Under the pieces are notes generated by a model. That model was not told where the DNA came from, ran no database searches, and saw nothing but the letters and a program-made list of their open reading frames with translations. The translations under genes and the position numbers were made by a program. From G965240365 sp965240365 (GTDB taxonomy: Bacteria > Pseudomonadota > Gammaproteobacteria > Eutrophobiales > Eutrophobiaceae), in contig OZ251218.1 of NCBI GenBank assembly GCA_965240365.1, positions 3,534,001-3,598,000 on the forward strand: a DNA stretch of 64,000 nucleotides, read 5' to 3'. Positions 35,462-44,107 of the stretch are shown here, piece by piece (the stretch's first letter is position 1; each line of letters opens with the position of its first letter).

Positions 35462-37876
35462 TTAGAAATCCATCATGAATGACAAATTTATGCTTCTGGG
35501 CGCGCCTGGGGAAAGGGTGCTACTACTCGCCCAAGCGATCCAATAGTCTTCACCAAGGAGATTGTTTATATTCAACCGCAGGGTGAATGCCTTGTCACCC
35601 AGCGTCCGCTGATAACGGGCGCCAAGGCCGTAAAGCTGGTAGGCGGGAATGTTCAGGCTATTGTCCGTCCTGACAAACCGGCTGCCCACATGCTCGGCGC
35701 GGGCCGTTAGTGTCAGGCCGGGGAAGGCCGCTGTGTCGTATTCCAGGCTCAACACGGCCGTCAGTTCCGGCACCCCGGTCGCGTCCTTACCGTCAAACCT
35801 GCCGCCCTGGGTGCGGGTCAGTTTACTGTGGAGATAAGTGAACCCGCCCAGCAGGCGCAGGTCTGGCCGCACTTCGCCAAAGGCCGTCAGTTCAAACCCG
35901 CGATTGCGCTGCTGACCATCGGCACTAAACCGGTTAGTTGTTGCATCGGTGATCCCGCTTGGCCGCTCGATCTGAAACAGCCCGGCCGTCAGGCCAAGAC
36001 CATCCAGGTCAAGCTTCACGCCGAGTTCAATCTGATTGGTCACGGATGGCGGGAATATTTCCCCTTCGTTGACCGTTCCCCTCGGCGCGGTGGGTCCGCG
36101 TTCCAGTGCTTCGATATAGTTGCCATAGAGAGAGGCAAAGTCCCAAGGTTTGACCAGCAGGCCGAAGGCCGGGGTGATGGCTGACTTGTCGTATTGGCTT
36201 CTGAGTGCGCCTGTATTGAGGTTGAAGAGTTTGAGTCCAATACTCTGGCGCCGGACCCCGGCGGTCAAGAGCAGGCGCTCATCAAGGAAGCCCAGGGTGT
36301 CGGCAAGGGCGATGGATGAATCGAGGAGTTCCCGTTGTTTACCCCGACCTCCGAGTGAATCATCAAAGGCTGGGCGCGCAACAAACACCGGCTTGTACAG
36401 GTTTGAGGTGATGTTAAGGCTTGAAAATCTCTCATTTTTGGAAAATCTTACTTCAGACTTTGTTCGCATGGTTTCCATTGAGACCTGATGCGTGACCCCG
36501 AAGGTTTCAAATCGCCCCCTGATGCCGGCATTCCAGGCAGAGTTATTTCGCTTTTCTGAGAAGGATTGAAGGAACGGATTAAAATCTCCCCTGGCATCGA
36601 GATTAAGAGCGAACGTCCGCACTGCATAGTCTTCGTAGCCCCGGGCGCCATAGGCCGCATACGCGGCCCAGTCCCGGCCGAGGGCATACTCCGCCCTGAG
36701 CAGACCACGGGCGGCCTTTTGTTTGATCTTCGCCCAGGGCTGTTGAATGGCATTCTCAAGGTTGGGCGCAGAGGGTACCGCGGTGGCATTCCCGCTTAAA
36801 GTGAAAGTCTGATCTCCTCTGCGCAACTCCCGGTCAGAATAATCCAGTATGGTCTCCAGCTTGAGTCTGTCGCCGCGATATTCCAAGGCTAAAGCCACTT
36901 CGCCAAATGCTTCCTTGTTACCTTCGGTAGTCCCTTCGCCATTACGATAAATGGCATTGAGCCGGGCGCCGAACTGTTTTTTTGAACCGAAGCGGCGGCT
37001 GAGGTCGGCGTGAATGCCGAGGCGTGATTGATAATCGTAGTCGGCGGTGAGTCTGTTCAGGGCGGTGTCTGCCGGGCGCTTGGGGACCAGATTGATGACG
37101 CCGCCCACGCGACCGGATGCGCCGTTGAGCAGGGCATTGGGTCCCTTGAAGACCTCGACCCGGTCAAGGGTCTGAACCGTTGAGCGGAAAGAAGTCAGGT
37201 TTGGCAGGCCGTCATAGAGTGAGGCGGAACTACCTACATCAAAGCCCCGGATAGTGATATTTTCATAAAAGCCCTGGCCATCACTTGTCAGGCGGGCCGA
37301 GGCATCATTGCGAATGACATCGCCCACCGTTCTGGCCTGCTGGTTTTCAATTAACTCGGACGTGTAGCTGGTCACACTGAACGGCGTGTCAAAGATGTCT
37401 TTATTACCGAGCAGACCGATACGGCCGCCGCTTCCGACCTGTCCGCCTTCGTATGCCTCCGGCAAGTCCGAGAGCCAGAAGCGCACCGACTCCGGGATCC
37501 CCTCCACCGTCAACGGCGGCAACATCTCGGGTGCTTCCCCGCTATCCTCCACGGCCACTTCGTCTGCGGCCACAAGACGATAACCGCCGGCCGTCATGGG
37601 CACGACTTGCAGACCGGCCGGGCCGGCCAGCCGGTTCAACCCCTGCACAATATCGTGTTGCCCGTTGATGCCCGGCGAATCCAGCCCGCTGACCAGGGCC
37701 GAATCAAAACTCAGCAGAATACCCGCCTGACGACCAAAGGCGTTCAGCGCCGTTTCCAGGCTGGAAGCCGGCACATTGTAATCCCGCATCTCCCCGGCGG
37801 CCACGCTCTGACTGACCGGGCCGGTGACCCAAAGTAACAGGATAAAGAGAGTTCTAAAGAGGTTCATTGCTCGCAT
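35462..37876 (-). CDS. TonB-dependent siderophore receptor with STN signalling domain (FecA/FpvA type)
   Basis: An 804-residue outer-membrane receptor. Order: signal peptide (about 1-26), STN/secretin-TonB signalling domain (about 30-108, YNVPASSLETALNAFGRQAG, ILLSFDSALV), TonB-box region (PPLTVEGIPES), plug (RTVGDVIRNDASARL, VEVFKGPNALLNGASG), and barrel to the terminal SFMMDF. AGGAG precedes the ATG by eight bases. The plug and most of the barrel are nearly identical to the receptor at 9.1 kb, differing mainly in loops. The STN domain should contact FecR encoded at 39.3 kb, so this one is probably self-inducing when its ligand binds (inference from family). Confidence 0.95.
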   Translation of the reverse strand: MRAMNLFRTLFILLLWVTGPVSQSVAAGEMRDYNVPASSLETALNAFGRQAGILLSFDSALVSGLDSPGINGQHDIVQGLNRLAGPAGLQVVPMTAGGYRLVAADEVAVEDSGEAPEMLPPLTVEGIPESVRFWLSDLPEAYEGGQVGSGGRIGLLGNKDIFDTPFSVTSYTSELIENQQARTVGDVIRNDASARLTSDGQGFYENITIRGFDVGSSASLYDGLPNLTSFRSTVQTLDRVEVFKGPNALLNGASGRVGGVINLVPKRPADTALNRLTADYDYQSRLGIHADLSRRFGSKKQFGARLNAIYRNGEGTTEGNKEAFGEVALALEYRGDRLKLETILDYSDRELRRGDQTFTLSGNATAVPSAPNLENAIQQPWAKIKQKAARGLLRAEYALGRDWAAYAAYGARGYEDYAVRTFALNLDARGDFNPFLQSFSEKRNNSAWNAGIRGRFETFGVTHQVSMETMRTKSEVRFSKNERFSSLNITSNLYKPVFVARPAFDDSLGGRGKQRELLDSSIALADTLGFLDERLLLTAGVRRQSIGLKLFNLNTGALRSQYDKSAITPAFGLLVKPWDFASLYGNYIEALERGPTAPRGTVNEGEIFPPSVTNQIELGVKLDLDGLGLTAGLFQIERPSGITDATTNRFSADGQQRNRGFELTAFGEVRPDLRLLGGFTYLHSKLTRTQGGRFDGKDATGVPELTAVLSLEYDTAAFPGLTLTARAEHVGSRFVRTDNSLNIPAYQLYGLGARYQRTLGDKAFTLRLNINNLLGEDYWIAWASSSTLSPGAPRSINLSFMMDF

Positions 37877-39280
37877 TTTTCCAACTCCTATGGTTAAAGA
37901 TAGTGAGAAACAAAAAAGTGTGTCCCTACTCTACTTGTCACGCGAGAATCGAAATCGGGCCACATTTTTTTGCTTTTTTTTGGTCTTTTTTTGAAAAGTG
38001 AGGAAAAACCAGGAGTTAGGAGATGACTTTTTTTGAGTGTTTTCCCGATGATCTTGTGCAGAAATGACGGAAAATCAAAATAACGCCCCGTCGTCATTCC
38101 GGCCTGCCTGCTGCAGGCAGGCGAAAGCCGGAATCCAGGAAGGCGGGGCGGAGTGTTGGATGAATTCCGGCTTATGCCTGCTTGCATCGGACTTACCGGA
38201 ATGGTGTGTTTAGTTGTCATTCCCGCTCAGGCGGGAATGTATTACATAAACCACTGGATTCCGGCTTTCGCCGGAATGACGGAGGGGGAGAAAATGACAA
38301 ATGAGGTTTGCCATGATGTATCCGTGTTCCTCTTTCGCCTGCTTTTAGCAAGCAAATGAGAATGACGAAAGGGGTTGCCGAGATGCGTCTGTCGCCCCCG
38401 TCGTCATTCCGGCGAAGGCCGGAATCCAGGAAGGCGGGGCAGAGTGTTGGATGAATTCCGGCTTATACCTGCTTGCACCGGGCTTACCGGAATGGTGTGT
38501 TTAGTTGTCATTCCCGCCAAGACGGGAATGTATTACATAAACCACTGGATTCCGGCCTTCGCCGGAATGACGGAGGGGGAGAGAATAACAAATGAGGTTT
38601 GCCATGATGTATCCGCGCTCCTCTTTCGCCTGCTTTTAGCAAGCAAATGAGAATGACGAAAGGGGTTGCCGGGATGCGTCTGTCGCCCCCGTCGTCATTC
38701 CGGCGAAGGCCGGAATCCAGGAGAGCGGGGGCAGAGTGTTGGATGAATTCCGGCTTTTGCCTGCTTGCACCGGGCTTACCGGAATGGTGTGTTTAGTTGT
38801 CATTCCCGCCAAGACGGGAATGTATAGTTAAAACCACTGGATTCCGGCCTTCGCCGGAATGACGGAGGGGGAGAGAATAACAAATGAGGTTTGCCATGAT
38901 GTATCCGTGTTCCTCTTTCGCCTGCTTTTAGCAGGCAAATGAGGATGACGAAAGGGGTTGCCGGGATGCGTCTGTCGCCCCCGTCGTCATTCCGGCGAAG
39001 GCCGGAATCCAGGAGAGCGGGGGCGGAGTGTTGGATGAATTCCGGCTTATGCCTGCTTGCACCGGGCTTACCGGAATGGTGTGTTTGGCTGTCATTCCCG
39101 CCAAGGCGGGAATGTATTTTAAAAACCACTGGATTCCGGCTTTCGCCGGAATGACGATAGTGGCAATGGGCATATCTCGGTAATCTTCAACGCCATTCTC
39201 TCTATCCTGTCTATAAATGACGAGAGAAGTAAACATAACGGCAAGGCGCTCGGTAGTCCACATCGGCCCCGCCGTGGTTT
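37877..39280. repeat. Promoter region plus four-copy tandem repeat between receptor and fecR
   Basis: Bases 37877-38090 are the receptor upstream region; a poly-T run at 37966-37990 stands out. From 38091 to about 39180 a unit of 291-310 bases is repeated four times (unit starts 38091, 38401, 38692, 38984). Each unit has two ATTCC-type hairpins and a spacer with GATGAATTCCGGCTTATG and AATGAGGTTTGCCATGATG. Copies differ by a few bases; the first carries an extra CTGCAGG palindrome. Short frames inside are repeats of the same spacer and not genes. Confidence 0.85.
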
Positions 39281-40246
39281 TCAACCAGCCGGTATCACCC
39301 TGACCCAGTAACGGGTCATTGTTTGCAGTTTTACCGGCAGGGTCTCGGCTATTGAGGCCAGGATGCGATCGGTGTCTTGCAGCGGATAGGTGCCGGAGAC
39401 CTTGAGGCCGGCCACGGCCGGATCCCAGCCCAGGTGACCCGGACGATGGCGGCGCAGCAGGGTGAGAAATTGTCCGAGCGGCATGGCCGCCGCCACCAGC
39501 ATGCCATCGACCCAGGCGATGGCGTTTTCATCCACCGCCCGCGGATTCAGCGCGCGCCCGGCCCGCAGGTCGGCCCGTTGCCCGGTCTCTATGAGGCCGG
39601 TGGCAGACGGCGCCGGCCCCGGCGGCGTGGAGAGATCGCCCGGATAAAGCCGAACCTGGCCCGCATAGACCGCCACCCGCGTGTGGCGCTTATCCTGCTC
39701 TACGGAAAAGCGGGTGCCGACCGGGCGCAGGATGCCGTTTTCGGTGATGACGGCCAGCGCCGGCCCGGCCCCGGCCGTGCTCAGGAGGATCTCGCCCCTA
39801 AGCAGGCTGAGGCTCAGGCGGCCGCCCCGCTCGGCGATATTCACGGCCGTTCTGCTGTTGACATCCAGTTGCGCGCCATTGGCAAGCCGCATCGACCTGC
39901 GTTCGCCCGCGCCGGTGCGGATATCGGCCAGGGCCGCCCGCCAGGGCAGTTGCCGCCAGGCCAGCGCGCCGCCGGCGCCGACAAACAGGAGCGCCGCCAG
40001 GGTCTTAATGGCCTTGCGGCGTCCGTTTCCAGGGCTCAGGAGCGCGGCCCGCGCGCCGGGTTCGGCCAGGGTCTGCAAGCGCCGGTCGGCGGCCTGGATC
40101 CGCTCCCATGCCTGCCGGTGCCGTTCATCTTCGGCCAGCCATGCCTGCAACTCCGCCTCGCTGGCCTCGCCGGCCTGCAAGGCCAACTGCCAGGCCACGG
40201 CCCGGCGGGCAATGGCCGGCGGGATGTCCGGTTTGGCGGCGGCCAT
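39281..40246 (-). CDS. fecR: FecR-family anti-sigma regulator
   Basis: A 321-residue inner-membrane regulator. The cytoplasmic N-terminal domain (ARRAVAWQLALQAGEASEAE, DERHRQAWERI) binds the sigma factor, a helix near residue 90 (AALLFVGAGGALAW) crosses the membrane, and the periplasmic FecR domain follows (DIRTGAGERRSMRLANGAQL, LLRGEILLST, FSVEQD). The ATG at 40246 overlaps the TGA of fecI as ATGA and is preferred to a start eight codons upstream. It probably receives the signal from the STN domain of the receptor 1.4 kb downstream. Confidence 0.93.
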   Translation of the reverse strand: MAAAKPDIPPAIARRAVAWQLALQAGEASEAELQAWLAEDERHRQAWERIQAADRRLQTLAEPGARAALLSPGNGRRKAIKTLAALLFVGAGGALAWRQLPWRAALADIRTGAGERRSMRLANGAQLDVNSRTAVNIAERGGRLSLSLLRGEILLSTAGAGPALAVITENGILRPVGTRFSVEQDKRHTRVAVYAGQVRLYPGDLSTPPGPAPSATGLIETGQRADLRAGRALNPRAVDENAIAWVDGMLVAAAMPLGQFLTLLRRHRPGHLGWDPAVAGLKVSGTYPLQDTDRILASIAETLPVKLQTMTRYWVRVIPAG

Positions 40247-40749
40247 CAGCCGGGCATGGCGAAATAGCACTGCATGGCCGCGCGGTGCAGATAGCGCTTG
40301 ACGGTGCGCACGGAAATGCCCAGCCGCCCGGCAATTTCGCCGTGTGACAGGCCGTCGATCCGGGCGTGGAAGAAGGCGCGCCGCACAATAAGGGGCAGGC
40401 CGGCCAGGGATTGATCGATCTCTGTCAATGTCTCCAGGGTTTCGGCCTGCCGCTCGGGCGAGACCATAGTTTCGGGCGCTTCCAGGCGCAGGGCGGCGAG
40501 ATAGGCCGCTTCGATCTGTTGCCGGCGCCGATAGTTGGATAAAACCCGCCAGGCGATGCAGGTCAGCAACGCGCGCGGCTCCTCGATCTCGGGCACGTCT
40601 TCCCGCGCCAGTATCTTGACAAAGGTGTCCTGGGTCAGATCGGCGGCCGTCTCGGCGCAGCCCAGGCGGCTTTGCAGGCGGGCGCGCAGCCAGCGATGAT
40701 GATCGCGGTAGAGCGCGGTGAAGTCGAACGGTTCGGGGATTGAAGGCAT
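40246..40749 (-). CDS. fecI: FecI-type ECF sigma factor
   Basis: A 167-residue sigma-70 family factor. Region 2 spans about 10-75 (LYRDHHRWLRARLQSRLG, DLTQDTFVKIL, and WRVLSNYRRRQ), and region 4 about 105-160 with helix-turn-helix HGEIAGRLGISVRTVKRYL. It should direct transcription of the receptor gene when FecR is signalled. Translationally coupled to fecR. A candidate Fur site lies in its upstream region. Confidence 0.94.
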   Translation of the reverse strand: MPSIPEPFDFTALYRDHHRWLRARLQSRLGCAETAADLTQDTFVKILAREDVPEIEEPRALLTCIAWRVLSNYRRRQQIEAAYLAALRLEAPETMVSPERQAETLETLTEIDQSLAGLPLIVRRAFFHARIDGLSHGEIAGRLGISVRTVKRYLHRAAMQCYFAMPG

Positions 40750-40784
40750 GAGCGTCGGCTCGGTATTGTCTTGTTTGTGGATGA

Positions 40785-40817
40785 GGCTGATATTATCTTA
40801 AACAAGAATCGTTATCC
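40785..40817 (-). promoter_or_regulatory. Candidate Fur-binding region upstream of fecI
   Basis: On the minus strand the stretch contains GGATAACGATTCTTG, which matches 9 of 14 positions of the 7-1-7 Fur consensus, and an overlapping AGATAAT hexamer. It lies 36-68 bases ahead of the fecI ATG, where iron repression of fecIR is known in related systems. The match is moderate; the assignment is by eye. Confidence 0.35.
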
Positions 40818-40952
40818 AGAGGATTCCGGGTTCGATACAATATGAGGCAGATCAGGCAGGCATGTCATCCGCAGGTTTCGCAGATTGTGTGTTGTTCTGG
40901 TTGGCCCGTTGCTGGCGGGGGGAATGATGGGGAATGGATTTCAGCTACATCG

Positions 40953-41690
40953 TCATTCCAGCCTCGGCAGTATTTCCTTTTGGGCGCGCTCGATATCCTC
41001 CGGGAAGTCAATCTCTATCCAGGGCAGCCCGGTCACGTCTTCATAGCCGAAGCGGCCGGGTTGCCGCAGCAGCAGATCGCGGATGGCCGTTTCATAGGGC
41101 GTATCGTTCGCGCCCGCGGCCAGATAGTGATCGATACGCGTGATGATCCGGCGGCCTGTTTCCCGCGTAAATTTGAAGAAGCCCACCGATTCCCCTTGAA
41201 TGGCATAATCCAGGCCGTCCGGCAATTGTTTGCTGAATTCGATGATCTGGCCGGCGGCATTGACGCAGAGTTTTACCGGCTCGATGCCGGGGATAAAATC
41301 CTGATCCAGCAGGAAGCAGTTTTCGGCCGCGCTGTCGAGCAGGCGCGGGATCAGCCGCCGGTCATGCAGCACATCGGCGTCCATGAGCAGGAATTGCGGC
41401 GTATTGCAGATGAGTTCGCGGGCGGCGGCCAGGCTGATGCCGCTGCCCTCCTGAAAGCGCGGATTGAGGATAAAGTCTATCCCGGCCGGGTGGCCTTGCA
41501 GATGCGCCCGTATCCGTTCGGCCTGATAGCCGATGACAAGGGTAATGTGCGCAATATGGTTGGCGCGCAGGATGTCGATATGGCGTTCGAGCAGGCTCTT
41601 GCCGCCGAATTCCAGCAGTGATTTGGGCCGCCCGGCGGCCCGTTTGCCCAGCCGCTTGCCGCGACCGGCCGCCAGGATGATGGCCTTCAT
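40953..41690 (-). CDS. NTP-transferase (sugar/alcohol-phosphate nucleotidyltransferase)
   Basis: A 245-residue single-domain nucleotidyltransferase with the signature ILAAGRGKRLGKRAAGRPK at the N-terminus, a second lysine in GGKSLLERH, and the metal-site MDADVLHD. Family members activate sugar phosphates, inositol phosphate or phosphocholine with CTP or another NTP; the short length and C-terminal YEDVTGLPWIEIDFPEDIERA resemble phosphocholine/inositol-phosphate cytidylyltransferases. The gene starts 17 bases after pgi ends. Substrate is unknown. Confidence 0.8.
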   Translation of the reverse strand: MKAIILAAGRGKRLGKRAAGRPKSLLEFGGKSLLERHIDILRANHIAHITLVIGYQAERIRAHLQGHPAGIDFILNPRFQEGSGISLAAARELICNTPQFLLMDADVLHDRRLIPRLLDSAAENCFLLDQDFIPGIEPVKLCVNAAGQIIEFSKQLPDGLDYAIQGESVGFFKFTRETGRRIITRIDHYLAAGANDTPYETAIRDLLLRQPGRFGYEDVTGLPWIEIDFPEDIERAQKEILPRLE

Positions 41691-41707
41691 GGGTACAGGA
41701 GTTTAAC

Positions 41708-43333
41708 TTACTCGGGGTTGACTTTACGAGACCGGTTTCTGTAGCGCCCGATCAGGCCCCGCGTGGAGCTATCGTAATCGCCGTTGCCCGCGTCATTCAG
41801 GCCGCGGCGGATGTCCGTTGCCAGTTTCTTGCCGAGTTCGACCCCCCACTGGTCGAATGAGTTAATCCCCCACAGCAGGCCCTGCACAAAGACGCGGTGT
41901 TCGAATAATGCAATGAGCGCGCCCAGGGTTTCCGGCCTCATTTCAGAATAGAGAAGGGTCGTGCTGGGTTTATTGCCCTCGAAATGACGCTGCCGGTCCG
42001 CGTTCGGCTCGCCCAGCATCAGCGCCCGGCCCTGAGCCAGGCAGTTTGCGAATAACAGGGCATGGTGAGTCTGATCGCCTTTTTTGTTGAGCGGCAGCAG
42101 AAAATCAATGGGCACGGTATGCGTGCCCTGGTGCAATAACTGGAAAAAGGCGTGCTGGGCGTTGGTTCCGACAGAGCCCCAGGTGATGGGTATGGTTTTG
42201 GTCTCGACCGGGTCGCCATTGATCGCCGCTGACTTGCCGTTACTCTCCATAAAAAGCTGCGCCAGAAAGTCCGGCAGACAACGCAGCGATTCATCGTAGG
42301 GGATAAAGGCGTGGGTTCCGGTATCGAAATAGTTGTTATACCAGTAATCGATCAAGGCCAGTATGACCGGCGCGTTGGCGGCCGCGGGCGTCTGCCGGAA
42401 ATGCCGGTCCATCCGGCGGGCGCCGGCCAGCAGCGCCCTGAAATTGTCAAACCCCAGCGCCAGGGCGATCGGCAGGCCGATGGATGACCATAATGAAAAG
42501 CGGCCGCCGACCCAGTCCCAAATCTTGAAACAGCGGCGGCGGGCAATGCCGTCAGCGGCGGCGGCCGCTTCGTTCGCGGTGACGGCGACAAAGTGTTTAT
42601 CGATCCGGTCACAGCCGCTTTCCTGCAGCCAGGCCTTCAATGTCGCGGCGTTGGTTTTTGTTTCCGGGGTGGCAAAGGATTTTGAAGAGACGATAAACAG
42701 CGTGGTTTCCGGCCGGATGCTTTTTTTGAGCTTGGCGATCTGTTGATAGTCGATATTGGAGATGAAGAAGGAGCGGGTCTGGCCGACACGCCAGGCGGCC
42801 AGCGCGTCCACGACCAGTTTCGGGCCGAGATCGGAGCCGCCGATGCCGATATTCACGAAGGTGTCGAACCTTTCCCCGGTCCAGCCGCGCGCCGTGCCGT
42901 CCTGTACGGCCTTGACCAGGCGTTCCATTTTGCCAAGCTCGGCCTGCACATCCCGGATAAGATCCCGCCCGTCCACGAGCAGGGTCTCGTCCGGCGGGCT
43001 TCTCAGGGCCGTGTGCAGCGCCGCGCGGCCCTCCGTCCGGTTTATCTTCTCGCCGTTGAACAGGGCCCGGATCGAGGCGCCGAGATCTATGCTCTCGGCA
43101 TAAGCTGTCAACAAGCCCAGCGATTCATCCGTGAGGATATTCTTTGAATAGTCGATAAAGAGCCCGGGGAGTTCGATACTGAAGCGTTCCGCCCGCGCCG
43201 GGTCATCGGCAAACAGCGCACGCAGATGCGATTTGCGCAGGGCCCGGGCATGTTGCCCCAATTGCAGCCGCAATGATTCCGGCCGCGCGGTTTGGGGGGG
43301 CGCCGGCCGCGGCCGCTGTTTTTCAGCCCTCAT
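41708..43333 (-). CDS. pgi: Glucose-6-phosphate isomerase
   Basis: A 541-residue cytosolic enzyme interconverting glucose 6-phosphate and fructose 6-phosphate. The sugar-phosphate-binding FVNIGIGGSDLGPKLV, VSSKSFATPETKTNA, and the catalytic ESNGKSA and SFDQWGVELGKKLA regions are present in order. The ATG overlaps the TGA of the CBS gene (ATGA). Length and motifs are normal. Confidence 0.96.
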   Translation of the reverse strand: MRAEKQRPRPAPPQTARPESLRLQLGQHARALRKSHLRALFADDPARAERFSIELPGLFIDYSKNILTDESLGLLTAYAESIDLGASIRALFNGEKINRTEGRAALHTALRSPPDETLLVDGRDLIRDVQAELGKMERLVKAVQDGTARGWTGERFDTFVNIGIGGSDLGPKLVVDALAAWRVGQTRSFFISNIDYQQIAKLKKSIRPETTLFIVSSKSFATPETKTNAATLKAWLQESGCDRIDKHFVAVTANEAAAAADGIARRRCFKIWDWVGGRFSLWSSIGLPIALALGFDNFRALLAGARRMDRHFRQTPAAANAPVILALIDYWYNNYFDTGTHAFIPYDESLRCLPDFLAQLFMESNGKSAAINGDPVETKTIPITWGSVGTNAQHAFFQLLHQGTHTVPIDFLLPLNKKGDQTHHALLFANCLAQGRALMLGEPNADRQRHFEGNKPSTTLLYSEMRPETLGALIALFEHRVFVQGLLWGINSFDQWGVELGKKLATDIRRGLNDAGNGDYDSSTRGLIGRYRNRSRKVNPE

Positions 43334-43767
43334 GCCGTGTCGGTAATATAATGTTCCAGTTGTTCAATGATGAATTCCTTTTCGGACAGGATATTTTTAA
43401 CCACATCCATGACGGATAACATGCCGACCGGCGTATCGTTCTCAATCACCGGCAGGTGGCGAATATGATTATCCGACATGATCGCCAGGCACTCGGCGGC
43501 CGTCGAGGAAGGCGACACGGTTTTAACGGCGGAGGTCATAATCTCGCTGACCCGGGTCTCGCTGGAACTGCGGTTTTTGAGGATGACCTTGCGGGTATAA
43601 TCCCGTTCAGAGAGGATCCCGGCCAGCTTGCCGCGCTCCAGCACCAGCAACGCCCCGATTTTGCGATCGTTCATCATGCGAATCGCGTCAATGACCAGCG
43701 TCTCCGGCGAGACGGAAAAAATTTCGTCACTCTTGCTGTCCAGCAGTTGCCTTACCGTGGTTGCCAT
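43330..43767 (-). CDS. Two-CBS-domain protein
   Basis: A 145-residue protein consisting only of a CBS pair (about 8-60: VSPETLVIDAIRMMNDRKIG, and 73-130: VSPSSTAAECLAIMSDNHIR). Such stand-alone pairs bind adenosine nucleotides and may regulate a partner; none is named. Translational overlap with pgi suggests co-expression. GGAGGAAAG precedes its ATG on the minus strand. Confidence 0.88.
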   Translation of the reverse strand: MATTVRQLLDSKSDEIFSVSPETLVIDAIRMMNDRKIGALLVLERGKLAGILSERDYTRKVILKNRSSSETRVSEIMTSAVKTVSPSSTAAECLAIMSDNHIRHLPVIENDTPVGMLSVMDVVKNILSEKEFIIEQLEHYITDTA

Positions 43768-44107
43768 TGTTCTTTCCTCCTGCTTGCTTCACCGTCAGGA
43801 TTTGCGGCCATAGCGCCGCGTATGATTTTAGTATAGATGCCTGTTGTTGAGCGTCAAATGTTAATCCACAATCCCGGCGATAAATGATTGCCGGGGGCGG
43901 CGCGACAACAGGGCCGATATTAAAATCCGGCGGAAATTATCCCCCGTTTTGCCATTTCCCCGGACAGCGGCCTTTACTATTAAAATCAATACGGCTAAAT
44001 TAGCTTCTTTTTGAAAAAAGCAGGATAGCGCGCTGTTGCGGACGGCCGTTTTTATCCGCAAAACACAAGCTGGAATAACCCTAACTCACTGATTACATAA
44101 AACTCTT
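43768..44107. other. Divergent intergenic region without gene
   Basis: About 340 bases between the CBS gene and the kinase. It contains one small hairpin (CCCGGC and GCCGGG, 43873-43895) and an AT-richer stretch near the kinase start. No repeat of the families seen elsewhere occurs here, and a 66-codon frame inside has no recognisable features. Confidence 0.5.

Noticed and set aside
38091..39180. Regular tandem repeats, considered as a CRISPR array
   Set aside because: Units are about 300 bases, with hairpins and without short constant repeats separated by unique spacers; no cas genes.
43861..44061. 66-residue frame upstream of the kinase
   Set aside because: No ribosome-binding site or homology; lies in a divergent promoter region.
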